Below, in pieces: positions 1 through 8,131 of a stretch of DNA of 57,599 bases. The position numbers were made by a program, and so were the translations under genes. Under the pieces are notes generated by a model. It had not been told where the DNA came from. It saw only the letters and a list, made by a program, of their open reading frames with translations, and searched no databases. The stretch spans positions 1 through 57,599 of the forward strand of contig JABJEK010000039.1 of the NCBI GenBank assembly GCA_018702955.1, written 5' to 3'. Position 1 is the first letter of the stretch, and every line of letters begins with the position of its first letter. Source of the DNA: Rhodospirillaceae bacterium. Its GTDB lineage: Bacteria; Pseudomonadota; Alphaproteobacteria; UBA6615.

Positions 1-219
1 GCCATCGCGGATGCTGGCTTCGGACACGAGTTCGATTTCGACAGGCATGGCCGTCACGTCGGCCAGATCGGGGTGGGTCATGACCTCGTCGAGAAGACCG
101 ATCTCACGATCCGCCAGCGCGACGTCATAGCCCGCCCGCGCCAATGTGAGTGCAATCTCGCGGCCAAGGCCGGTCGACGCACCCGTAACCAGCGCGGCAC
201 CCTTGTTCTCAATGCTCAT
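1..219 (-). CDS. Short-chain dehydrogenase/reductase (SDR), N-terminal part only
   Basis: Only the first 73 residues are in the window; the gene runs off the left edge. Near residues 12-19 it has the SDR cofactor motif TGASTGLG (TGxxxGxG), followed by a beta-alpha-beta start of a Rossmann fold with an aspartate (ALADRE) where NAD(H) or NADP(H) preference is set. The ATG overlaps the stop of the upstream cupin gene in an ATGA arrangement, so the two are translationally coupled. It is the last visible gene of the importer operon, so it probably oxidises or reduces the imported compound or a product of it. The substrate cannot be read from this fragment. Confidence 0.85.
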   Translation of the reverse strand, partial: MSIENKGAALVTGASTGLGREIALTLARAGYDVALADREIGLLDEVMTHPDLADVTAMPVEIELVSEASIRDG

Positions 220-755
220 GCCGAGACCTTCAGGTCACCCGCCGCATCGCGCGCGAGGCCTGTCTCCGTGGCCGCGTCGGTGATCGTCGGGTGCCATTCG
301 ACCCGCCCGGCCTCCGGGCCGCCGATAATCGTGAGAAGCGTTCCCGTGCCCTCGCCGACATGGCGGAAACCGCGATACACGCCCATGGGTACGCTGATCG
401 AGTCAAACGGCTGCAAGGTGATCGACTTGTCCCCGTCTTCGGTCGCCCAATACACTTCCCACGGCCCGATCAGGGGCATGAAAACCTCTTCGGTCTCGTG
501 GGAATGCAGGGCTGCACCGTTGCCCTTTTCGGCCTGGATCATGCCCAGGTTGAAACCCTTGGCCGGGAGCGGAATGTTGGGGCGGAGTTCCGGCTTGTCA
601 GTGGCCTCGACCACGCCCATGCCGACAAGATTTATCTTGAAGCGTTTGTGGCCCGGAAGACGGCTGTCGACGAACGCCTCGTCAGACCCTGTCAGTGCGG
701 AAAACCGCGCGACAAAGGCTTCCATTTCCGTGACCGAGAGATTGTTGACGTCCAT
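216..755 (-). CDS. Cupin-domain protein (small-molecule enzyme or binding protein)
   Basis: This is a 179-residue single-domain protein. The cupin core lies around residues 75-155: motif 1 is HSHETEEVFMPLIG, with metal-ligand histidines and glutamate, and motif 2 falls near the PMGVYRGFRH segment. A clear ribosome binding site (AGGAGA) precedes the ATG by about 7 bases. It sits 29 bases after the PanE-like gene and overlaps the SDR start by 4 bases, inside the transporter operon. Cupins of this size often bind a metal and act on small carboxylates or sugars, for example as isomerases or dioxygenases, or simply bind ligand. The exact reaction is unknown. The family call is secure; the role in processing the imported substrate is inferred from position. 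Confidence 0.85.
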   Translation of the reverse strand: MDVNNLSVTEMEAFVARFSALTGSDEAFVDSRLPGHKRFKINLVGMGVVEATDKPELRPNIPLPAKGFNLGMIQAEKGNGAALHSHETEEVFMPLIGPWEVYWATEDGDKSITLQPFDSISVPMGVYRGFRHVGEGTGTLLTIIGGPEAGRVEWHPTITDAATETGLARDAAGDLKVSA

Positions 756-784
756 CGAGGGTCTCCTGACTTAAGCGGTAGCGT

Positions 785-1729
785 CTAGGAAGCGGCGGCC
801 TCGGCGACCTTCTTTTCGTGCACGGCCAGACCGGCGCGTGCCGCCAGCAAAATAGGCGTGTGCAATCCGGCGTCCGCGGCGCGGTCCACCATGTCGCCAA
901 TAATATGGTCGCCCTCGGTGCGGTTTCCGGCCAGCACGTCGCGCAACATTGACGACGCGAACTTAGAGCCCTGCGTCGAGAACATCTTCTCGTAGGTCGC
1001 GATGACCTTGTCGGACACCGTATGCCCCAGCGCATCGGCCGTGTCCCGGCATTCGGCGAGAGCTGCCGTCAGGAACTCGTGGCCCGACGGCGTGTCGAGA
1101 ATTTCTCCCACCAAGCCGCGGGTCAGCGTATTGACCGACGACATGGCGCACAGCATCGCGAATTTGTCCCACATCACCTGCGAGACATCCGGGCTCGGGT
1201 CGATATCGAACTTGACCGCATCATTGAGCGCCGCAAAGGCTTCGACGCGCGCCGACATGCCACCCGCCATCTCGCCATAGGCGATGCGGTGGAAATCTCC
1301 GAAATGGGTGATGTCGCCGTTTTCCGGGTCTCGCTTGGCACCGATGTAACAGGTACCACCCAGAACCTTGTCGTCACCGAAGCGCGCCTGCATCAGATCG
1401 ATCTGCTTTATGCCGTTGAGCAGCGGCAGGATCGTGGTCTGCGCGCCGACGGCAGGCGCGATCACCTCCATCGCTGCCGCAAGATCGTAGGCCTTGCAGG
1501 CCACCAGGATCAGATCGAATTCACCCGACAGCTCGTCTGCGGTCACGGTCTGGACCGGCACCGTGAAATCATCGAAGAAATCGCTGTGCACGACGAGGCC
1601 GCGCTCGGCGAACTGGGCCTGGCGCTTGGGCCGAACGAGGAAGGTCACATCCGCGCCGCCTTCCGTCAGACGACCACCAAAATAGGCGCCGACGCCGCCG
1701 GCACCGAACACAAGAATGCGCATACTCAT
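785..1729 (-). CDS. Ketopantoate reductase-family oxidoreductase (PanE-like)
   Basis: The protein has 314 residues, the usual PanE length. The dinucleotide-binding motif GAGGVG is at residues 9-14, a conserved lysine is at 79 (VACKA), LLNG is at 103-106, and the predicted catalytic lysine is K189 in VMWDK. Family members reduce 2-dehydropantoate with NADPH for pantothenate synthesis, but many paralogues act on other 2-keto or 2-hydroxy acids. The gene lies between an ABC transporter and a cupin/SDR pair rather than with panB or panC, so a catabolic role on the transported compound seems more likely than vitamin synthesis. The start is supported by AGGAA 9 bases upstream; it begins 12 bases after the ATPase stop. 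Confidence 0.85.
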   Translation of the reverse strand: MSMRILVFGAGGVGAYFGGRLTEGGADVTFLVRPKRQAQFAERGLVVHSDFFDDFTVPVQTVTADELSGEFDLILVACKAYDLAAAMEVIAPAVGAQTTILPLLNGIKQIDLMQARFGDDKVLGGTCYIGAKRDPENGDITHFGDFHRIAYGEMAGGMSARVEAFAALNDAVKFDIDPSPDVSQVMWDKFAMLCAMSSVNTLTRGLVGEILDTPSGHEFLTAALAECRDTADALGHTVSDKVIATYEKMFSTQGSKFASSMLRDVLAGNRTEGDHIIGDMVDRAADAGLHTPILLAARAGLAVHEKKVAEAAAS

Positions 1730-1741
1730 GACTATAAGTTC

Positions 1742-2869
1742 CTAGTCGGTCAGACAGAGACCATGTTCGGGCTGGAACGAGAGATAGACGGGCTGTCCCG
1801 GGGTCAGATTCTCGTAATGATCGATCTGGATGCCGATCTCGTGCTCGCCGACCCGCACACGTCCTTCGAGGAAACTGCCCAAATAAATCGTGTCGATGAC
1901 ATTGCCCTGAACGACATTGCCGTGGCCGGTACCCTCGGGCTTGTCCAGATGCAGCGTGATGTCTTCCGGTCGCAGGCTGAGGAACAGCTTGTCGCCGGCC
2001 TGTGCACCCTCGCCGCCGATTGCCTGAATGCGCAAGCCGTCATGGCCGTTGGCGCCGGGTACCTCCACGTCGCAGACCTCGCCGTCGCGCGAGAGAAGCT
2101 TGCCTTCGAGCAGGCTCGTCACGCCGATGAAATTGGCGACAAAGGAATTGACCGGGTTGGCATAAATGTCCTGGGGATCGCCGATTTGCTGGATCACCGC
2201 CTTATCCATCACCACCACGCGATCACTCATCACGAGCGCCTCGGACTGATCATGGGTGACGAAGATCGAGGTGATCCCGACCTCCTTCTGCAGGCGCACG
2301 ATCTCGTCGCGCATCTGCTCGCGCAGCTTGGCGTCCAAATTCGAAAGCGGCTCATCGAACAGGATGACTTCGGGCTCATAAACGATCGCGCGTGCGAGCG
2401 CGACGCGCTGGCGCTGACCACCCGATAGCTTGGTGGCGAACCGGTCGGCCTGTTGATCGAGCCCGACAAGCTCCAGCGCATTCATGGTCCGTCTCTTGAT
2501 CTCAGCACCCGAGGCACGACGCACCCGCAGCCCGTAGGCCACGTTGTCGAATACCGTCATGTGCGGCCAGACCGCATAGGACTGGAAGACCATGCCGATA
2601 TTGCGGTGCTCAGGAAAAAGATAGATGTCCTTCTCCGGTGCGACCACGGTCTCGGTGCCGATCCGGATTTCGCCGGCCTCCGGCCGCTCCAGCCCGGCGA
2701 CGCAGCGCAAGGTCGTCGTCTTGCCGCAACCCGACGGGCCCAGCAACGTCACGAATTCACCCGGCGCTATGTCCAGGTTGAAATCCTTGACGGCGGTTTC
2801 TTCGCCGTAGCTCTTGTACAGGTGATTGATTGAGACTTTTGGGTCCATCGTATCGGCATTCATGCTCAT
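1742..2869 (-). CDS. ABC importer ATP-binding subunit (FbpC/PotA type), second of two
   Basis: This 375-residue ATPase energises import of a solute. Walker A GPSGCGKT is at 44-51, the Q-loop FQSYAVWP is near 95, the signature LSGGQRQR is at 148-155, Walker B ends in D172/E173, and the H-loop VTHDQ is near 205. The remaining C-terminal third is the TOBE-type regulatory region typical of iron, polyamine and sugar importers. Its ATG overlaps the stop codon of the preceding ATPase gene (ATGA). It is a paralogue of that neighbour but clearly different in sequence. The two may form a heterodimer under the single fused permease. The substrate is not determined by the ATPase. Confidence 0.95.
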   Translation of the reverse strand: MSMNADTMDPKVSINHLYKSYGEETAVKDFNLDIAPGEFVTLLGPSGCGKTTTLRCVAGLERPEAGEIRIGTETVVAPEKDIYLFPEHRNIGMVFQSYAVWPHMTVFDNVAYGLRVRRASGAEIKRRTMNALELVGLDQQADRFATKLSGGQRQRVALARAIVYEPEVILFDEPLSNLDAKLREQMRDEIVRLQKEVGITSIFVTHDQSEALVMSDRVVVMDKAVIQQIGDPQDIYANPVNSFVANFIGVTSLLEGKLLSRDGEVCDVEVPGANGHDGLRIQAIGGEGAQAGDKLFLSLRPEDITLHLDKPEGTGHGNVVQGNVIDTIYLGSFLEGRVRVGEHEIGIQIDHYENLTPGQPVYLSFQPEHGLCLTD

Positions 2870-3972
2870 GGTTGCACCGCCAGCGTGTGCTCGGGATCAA
2901 ATTTCAGATAGACCTTTTCGCCGGCCTTCAGGCGCGTCCGCGGATGGGCGATGACCTTCCATTCGAAGTCACCCCACTGCACCCGGCAATCCACATGGCT
3001 GCCGAGGAAGATCGCGAAGGTCACCTCGCCCTCGAGGGTGGTGTCGCCGTCCTTCTCACGCACCGCATGAACATTCTCGGGACGCACGGACAGCACCGCA
3101 TCCTCTCCAGCTGCAATGCCGGGGCTGAGCTGGCAGGGCATCTGCACCTGCTTGCCATCCTGCGCCAGCTCGAACAGGCCCTGGCCCGGCTCGTTGACTT
3201 CCAGAACCTTGCCCTTGAGCAAGTTCGCAACGCCGATGAAGTTACTCACATACTCGTTGACCGGGCGGGAGTAGATCTCGACGGGTCCGCCACGTTGCTC
3301 GATCTTGCCCTTGCTCATGACGATAATCTCATCGCTCATCACCAGCGCTTCGGACTGGTCATGGGTCACGTAGATCGAGGTGATACCGACTTCGTTCTGA
3401 ATTCGCTTGAGCTCGACCCGCATCTGCTCGCGCAGCTTGAGATCGAGGTTCGAAAGAGGCTCATCAAACAGCAACAGCCGCGGCTTGGAGACGATGGCAC
3501 GGGCCAGCGAGGCGCGTTGCTGCTGACCGCCCGACAGGTTGGTCGCCAGCTTGTCGGCCTCGGCGGTCAGACCAACCAGCTTGAGGACGTCGGCCACCCG
3601 GTCGTCGATCTCGGGCTGCTCGATCTTCCGGATCTCCAGGGGATAAGCGACATTCTCGGCCACGGTCATATGCGGCCAGATCGCGTAGCTTTGGAAAACC
3701 ATGCCGATGTCGCGCTTTTCCGGCGGCAGGAACAGGCCCTCCTTGGGAGACGTAAACACGGTGTCACCCACCTTGATGCGGCCCCCGTCGATGGTGTGCA
3801 GCCCGGCGATACTCATCAGGGTCGTGGTCTTGCCACAGCCCGATGGGCCCAGAAGTGTGAGGAATGCCCCCTCCGGGATGCCGAAGGAAATGCCATCCAC
3901 CGCCTTGTCGTTGCCGAAATACTTGACGAGGTTGTCGACCTGCAGATAGGCGCCGGTTGTCTCGTTGCTCAT
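2866..3972 (-). CDS. ABC importer ATP-binding subunit (FbpC/PotA type), first of two
   Basis: This 368-residue ATPase has all nucleotide-binding motifs: Walker A GPSGCGKT at 42-49, signature LSGGQQQR at 146-153, Walker B D170/E171 and the H-loop VTHDQ. A TOBE-like C-terminal domain follows from about residue 240. It is encoded 15 bases after the permease and overlaps the next ATPase gene by 4 bases, so transporter genes are in the order binding protein, permease, ATPase, ATPase. Having two complete ATPases for one two-domain permease is less common than a single homodimeric ATPase gene. Confidence 0.95.
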   Translation of the reverse strand: MSNETTGAYLQVDNLVKYFGNDKAVDGISFGIPEGAFLTLLGPSGCGKTTTLMSIAGLHTIDGGRIKVGDTVFTSPKEGLFLPPEKRDIGMVFQSYAIWPHMTVAENVAYPLEIRKIEQPEIDDRVADVLKLVGLTAEADKLATNLSGGQQQRASLARAIVSKPRLLLFDEPLSNLDLKLREQMRVELKRIQNEVGITSIYVTHDQSEALVMSDEIIVMSKGKIEQRGGPVEIYSRPVNEYVSNFIGVANLLKGKVLEVNEPGQGLFELAQDGKQVQMPCQLSPGIAAGEDAVLSVRPENVHAVREKDGDTTLEGEVTFAIFLGSHVDCRVQWGDFEWKVIAHPRTRLKAGEKVYLKFDPEHTLAVQP

Positions 3973-3987
3973 GACTAACTCCTCCGC

Positions 3988-5739
3988 CTAAGCCGTCAGC
4001 GCTTCGCGCCCGGCGAACCGGCGGAATGCATAGATTGCGATCAGCAGCAGTACCGTCTGCGCCATCGAGAGGGCCGCGGTCAGCGGTTCATTCTCGAAGT
4101 TCGTCAGATAGTAGACGCCGACCGAAAGGGTCTCGGTACCTGTCGTGAACAGGATGATCGAGATCGACAGCTCACGCAGGAAGATGATGAACAGCAGGAT
4201 CCAACCCGCGAAAAGCCCCGGTTTCAGCAGCGGTATCGTGATCCGCCACAAGGTGGTGAACCAGGACGCACCCGCCATCCGCGACGACTGATCGAGCTCT
4301 TCGGAAATCGCCAGCATGATCGACGAGATGTTACGCTGGCCATAGGGGAAGAACCGCGTGATGTAGGCCAGCATCAGGATCCACAATGTCGCGTAGATCG
4401 GCGTCTGGATGTAGGTCACCAAAACACCCATCGCCAGCACGATGCCCGGGAAGCCGATCGGCACGACCGACAGGAAGTCGAGCATCCGCACACCGAAACC
4501 CTTGGTGCGATGGATCATGTAGGAGATGACCAGCGCCATCACCATGGCGATCGACGCGCCGCCGAAGGCCAGGATCAGTGAATTGACGATGCCGTTGGTC
4601 GCGGCCGCAATCGCGTCGGGACGCCACCAGAACAGGGTCTTCACATAGTTGATCGTGGTGATATCCGCCCAGACGATCTTGCCGGTCCAGACCGGATGCA
4701 GACTGACGATGATCAGGCAGACGATCGGCAGAACCACCGCCACCGCAATGAACATCAGGTTGTAGCCGAAGGCCACCCAGCGCCACGGGCCGAGATCCAG
4801 CACGTTCGGGCGGAAGCCCTTGCCGGTGACCGTCGTGAACGAGCGCGGCGCGATGTAGCGTTGCTGAATCCAGATCAGGAGGACCGTGATGATGCCGAGC
4901 GCCATGCTCATGGCCGCGCCCAGGAAGTGGTTGGCGTCATCGCCCACCGCCTTCGAGAAGATCTGTGTCGTCAGGGTTTCCCAGCCATAGGGCGCTGACA
5001 ATTTGAACGGCACACCGAACTCACCGGCGCTGGTCACAAACACGATGATCGCGCCCGACAGGATGCCCGGCATCACCAGCGGCAATGTGATCGTCATGGT
5101 CGTGCGGATAAGGCCGGCGCCGGTCGTCCGTGCGCTGTCTTCCAGCGAGGGATCCATGCGACGCAGCGAGCCGACCACGAAGAGATAGACAAGTGGTGCG
5201 AAAAAGATTCCGGTGACCCAGATCACGCCATAGATATTGTCGATGTTGATCAGAGCCCAATCCACACCGAAGATATCGCGCACCCAGTTGTTGAGCAGCC
5301 CGGTCTGGGGCTCACCCAGATTGTGCCAAGCAATCGCGCCAATGAAGGGCGAAAGGAAGAACGGGATCAGGTTGTACGGTTCGAGATAGTCGCGGCCCGG
5401 GCAGTTGGTGCGGGCGTTGATCCAGGCCAGGGACACACCCAGGAAGGTAGCCAGTATGGTCGAGCCAGAGGAAATGATCAGCGTGTTGAGGAACGCCTTC
5501 GGAATGATCCGGTCGGTGAACATTTCGACATAGTTGCCGAAGCCCCAGGTCGTGTCCCAACCCAGCGGGTCGAGAACCTTGAAGCTAGAAACAAACAACA
5601 CCGCCAGGGGGACAACCACCGCGCCTGCGACGATAATCGCCACAACGAGGGTGATGATGTTCTCCTGCGTCAGCATGGCGCGCAGGCGGTTGTTGAGCGG
5701 TGAACGCTCGCGTGTCGGCGAGAGAGCTTCCGTGGTCAT
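3988..5739 (-). CDS. ABC importer permease with two fused transmembrane domains (FbpB type)
   Basis: The 583-residue inner-membrane protein contains two binding-protein-dependent permease domains in one chain, roughly residues 25-320 and 325-583, with about twelve hydrophobic segments in total. Each half has an EAA-type loop that docks an ATPase: LEDSARTTGAG in the first half and LDQSSRMAGAS in the second. This fused layout is typical of Fbp/Sfu ferric iron and related 2-aminoethylphosphonate or thiamine importers. A long hairpin lies between this gene and the binding-protein gene upstream, which may lower permease expression relative to the binding protein. The ligand is unknown. Confidence 0.93.
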   Translation of the reverse strand: MTTEALSPTRERSPLNNRLRAMLTQENIITLVVAIIVAGAVVVPLAVLFVSSFKVLDPLGWDTTWGFGNYVEMFTDRIIPKAFLNTLIISSGSTILATFLGVSLAWINARTNCPGRDYLEPYNLIPFFLSPFIGAIAWHNLGEPQTGLLNNWVRDIFGVDWALINIDNIYGVIWVTGIFFAPLVYLFVVGSLRRMDPSLEDSARTTGAGLIRTTMTITLPLVMPGILSGAIIVFVTSAGEFGVPFKLSAPYGWETLTTQIFSKAVGDDANHFLGAAMSMALGIITVLLIWIQQRYIAPRSFTTVTGKGFRPNVLDLGPWRWVAFGYNLMFIAVAVVLPIVCLIIVSLHPVWTGKIVWADITTINYVKTLFWWRPDAIAAATNGIVNSLILAFGGASIAMVMALVISYMIHRTKGFGVRMLDFLSVVPIGFPGIVLAMGVLVTYIQTPIYATLWILMLAYITRFFPYGQRNISSIMLAISEELDQSSRMAGASWFTTLWRITIPLLKPGLFAGWILLFIIFLRELSISIILFTTGTETLSVGVYYLTNFENEPLTAALSMAQTVLLLIAIYAFRRFAGREALTA

Positions 5740-5830
5740 GGCAAATCCATCGGATCAAATCATAATGAGGTCGCACGACGAAAATCGGCGCACGACGGAA
5801 TTAGAGCTGCACTTTGCAGGAAGAGTTATC

Positions 5831-5859
5831 GCGGGGTCCGGATTTGGCCCGGACCCCGC
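5831..5859 (-). promoter_or_regulatory. Intercistronic hairpin between binding-protein and permease genes
   Basis: A perfect 11-bp stem (GCGGGGTCCGG and its complement) with a 7-base loop lies in the 141-base gap after the binding-protein stop. No U-tract follows in the minus direction, so it is not a standard intrinsic terminator. In ABC operons such a hairpin commonly protects the 3' end of the binding-protein message or partly stops transcription, giving excess binding protein over membrane subunits. That role is inferred here. Confidence 0.6.
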
Positions 5860-5880
5860 AACACCGTCAGACCAAAGGGT

Positions 5881-6993
5881 CTAGCGGAAGTTTTCCTGCC
5901 ACAGGCCGCGGACTTTCTTGAAGTCGCCCTGCGCTGCAACCCAGTCCTTCATGCCAACCAGCTTGACCTTGCTCAGGTCCAGCAGATACGGCGCCATCGA
6001 TGCTGGCGGCGTGTAGCCGTCACGCAGCGAGTAGATCGCCTCGCCCTCGACGAAGATGTCGGAGCCTTCCTTGGACAGCAGGAACTCGGCCAGCAGCTTG
6101 CCGGCGTTCGGGTTCGGTGCGCCCTTGAGGACGGCCATCTGGTTGCCCAGAAGAACCTGGCCCTCGGAGTAGGAACCGATCTTGAGCTTGCCAGCAAGAG
6201 CCGGCGACTTCAGCACGTTCTGATACACGCGGCCCGAAAGGTTCCACATGTCGAACGGACGCTGGCACGAGATGATCATCTGCATCTTCGGCTCGGTGCG
6301 GAATTCAACGATCGGGTCGGTCTTCTTAAGTTCCGGCCAGAATTCGTTGAAGTTCACGGCACCCGCCTCACCCAGCGCCACCACGGTGTTCGTGTAGGTG
6401 AACGACTTTGTGATGTCGGACGAGATGGTCTTGCCATCCAGGCCAGCTTTGACCGCATCCTTGTAGGACGTGACGTTGAAGTTCTCCATGCCCGGGCATG
6501 TCGCATTCCAGACCGGCTGGAAGGTGTAGGCCAGCGGGGTCACGACATGCGGGTAGCTGGAATACTGACCCGCGGTTGCCATGGTCTTGGAGAAATCGCT
6601 CCAGTAGCCGGAATCGAGCTCGGCGAACGCGCCGCGCTTGGCCGCCTGATCGAAGAAACCAGGTGCCGAGACCAGGATCATGTCGACGGTGAACTTGCCC
6701 GCCAGAATTTCCTGACGGACCTGGGCCACCGTGGCGCCCGTGCCCTTACGCAGGCTGGCGAACTTGAAATCGTCGCCGAGGCCGTAGCGCTTCTTGAACG
6801 CCGCACCCATGCGCTGGGACGTACGATCGCTGAACAGCGGATTGATGATGGTGACAGCACCCTCAGCCTTTGCACCGGCGATGAGCGCCTTTTCCTGTGC
6901 ATTCAGGTCCTGAGCCTGTGCGACCGAACCGGCCGCGAGAAGAGCGATCGCCGAAACGGCACCCGCCCACATTGTTTTGCGTTGGAATTGCAT
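5881..6993 (-). CDS. Periplasmic solute-binding protein of an Fbp-like ABC importer
   Basis: The protein has 370 residues. A Sec signal peptide spans residues 1-27 (charged start QRKT, hydrophobic core SAIALLAAG, cleavage after AQA). The mature protein has the type II binding-protein fold of the family 1/6/8 solute-binding group (AKAEGAVTI start, LLAEFLLSKEGSDIF near the C terminus). It would deliver the ligand to the adjacent fused permease. Ferric iron, a phosphonate or a small organic acid are all possible. The PanE, cupin and SDR genes downstream favour an organic substrate, but this is inference. The ribosome binding site GGGAGAGG precedes the ATG. It is the first gene of the operon. Confidence 0.9.
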   Translation of the reverse strand: MQFQRKTMWAGAVSAIALLAAGSVAQAQDLNAQEKALIAGAKAEGAVTIINPLFSDRTSQRMGAAFKKRYGLGDDFKFASLRKGTGATVAQVRQEILAGKFTVDMILVSAPGFFDQAAKRGAFAELDSGYWSDFSKTMATAGQYSSYPHVVTPLAYTFQPVWNATCPGMENFNVTSYKDAVKAGLDGKTISSDITKSFTYTNTVVALGEAGAVNFNEFWPELKKTDPIVEFRTEPKMQMIISCQRPFDMWNLSGRVYQNVLKSPALAGKLKIGSYSEGQVLLGNQMAVLKGAPNPNAGKLLAEFLLSKEGSDIFVEGEAIYSLRDGYTPPASMAPYLLDLSKVKLVGMKDWVAAQGDFKKVRGLWQENFR

Positions 6994-7012
6994 CGAATTC
7001 CTCTCCCTTGTT

Positions 7013-7030
7013 CACGTGAGTTTCTGAAAC
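7013..7030. promoter_or_regulatory. Two adjacent small palindromes upstream of the importer operon
   Basis: CACGTG at 7013-7018 and the inverted repeat GTTTC-T-GAAAC at 7020-7030 lie side by side 20-37 bases upstream of the binding-protein ATG. They could form an operator for a regulator of the transporter operon. Short palindromes occur by chance, and no regulator gene is adjacent, so support is weak. Confidence 0.25.
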
Positions 7031-7104
7031 AGATATTTTTTTCTTTTTGTGTAACGGATTTGTGAGGCTGTGGAAAGCGGATGTTGTCCGGACTTATCCC
7101 GAAA

Positions 7105-8094
7105 TCATTTGTCACAACCCGACCCGATCACGGCGCCCGACATCTGATCGTTCCAGAAACGATGATCCGGCGTCAGCGTTGAGAACTGCCAGCCGGTCAG
7201 CCCGCCGAACGTCGGACCGTATCGATGCCGCAACGGACAGACGACTTCGGACACGACCCGTTGCGGCGGCAGATGCCCGCTGGACGCATCGTCGCGATAG
7301 ACGGGAAGCCCGACGAGCGTCTTTTCGGACGGCCAGGGCGAATTCACGATTCCGGCGTAGGACGTCGCGAACGGTTGTGGAGACTGGCCCACAATCTGCC
7401 GCGCCACCGGGGCCTCGTAGTCCGGGTTGTTGTAGTACTGGACCATGATCCAATCGATTGCGTCACCAACGGCGTGCAACACATCGATATAGGGGCCGCC
7501 TTGCCAGGCGGGATCCAGATAGGGCGCCTGCGGTGCATGGCTGATGAGCGCTTCCGCGGGTAGCCGTTTACGCAAGGCGGCGGTCAGATCGATGAGAAAA
7601 CGCCGTCCGTCGAGCACGCCGGGCGACTGTCGTCTGTGAAGCGCCGCACTCACTTCGAAATCAATGTCGACACCGTCGAAACCGTGTACGGACACGAAGG
7701 CCGCGATCGCATCAGCGAGCGATTCCTCCCGACCGACGAGCCCTGTGTAGCTGTGGAGCTGCATGTCCCCGCCGCCGAACGAAATCAGCACGCGCTTACC
7801 TTCCGCCTGCAAGCGCCCGATCACCGCCAGTGCTGGCGCAAGCTTGCCGGGTACGACCAGCGATACAGGCCCCTCGGCCGACGCACCCGGCGCGACGGTG
7901 ACGAACGACAGGATCACATGGGTGTATGGCGTCCCGATCAGGGTTTCCGGCTGGCTCGCATTGGAGTTGTAGTAGATGACGTAGCGCGGTGTGCGCTCCT
8001 GAGCCGAAGCCGCCGCCGACACCAACGTCAACACGAGGGCGGCCACCAGGAGACCGGCGAGCAGAAATGAAGCGCCCTGGACGGTGGTCCTCAT
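7105..8094 (-). CDS. Secreted glycoside hydrolase family 18 (chitinase-like) protein
   Basis: The protein has 329 residues from the chosen start. Residues 1-31 form a signal peptide (MRTTVQG, then a long Leu/Val/Ala core ending ASA). The GH18 barrel follows, with the strand-3 motif SFGGG at 105-109 and the catalytic motif DGVDIDFE at 140-147: D140, D143, D145 and the acid E147 are all present. GH18 enzymes cleave beta-1,4 N-acetylglucosamine linkages in chitin or glycans by substrate-assisted catalysis; a complete motif predicts activity. An in-frame start 87 bases further upstream would overlap the preceding gene and bury the signal peptide, so I reject it. No chitin-binding domain is visible. 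Confidence 0.88.
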   Translation of the reverse strand: MRTTVQGASFLLAGLLVAALVLTLVSAAASAQERTPRYVIYYNSNASQPETLIGTPYTHVILSFVTVAPGASAEGPVSLVVPGKLAPALAVIGRLQAEGKRVLISFGGGDMQLHSYTGLVGREESLADAIAAFVSVHGFDGVDIDFEVSAALHRRQSPGVLDGRRFLIDLTAALRKRLPAEALISHAPQAPYLDPAWQGGPYIDVLHAVGDAIDWIMVQYYNNPDYEAPVARQIVGQSPQPFATSYAGIVNSPWPSEKTLVGLPVYRDDASSGHLPPQRVVSEVVCPLRHRYGPTFGGLTGWQFSTLTPDHRFWNDQMSGAVIGSGCDK

Positions 8095-8131
8095 GATGCA
8101 AACGCGCGGACCCGCGGGCCGGGTAACCGGT

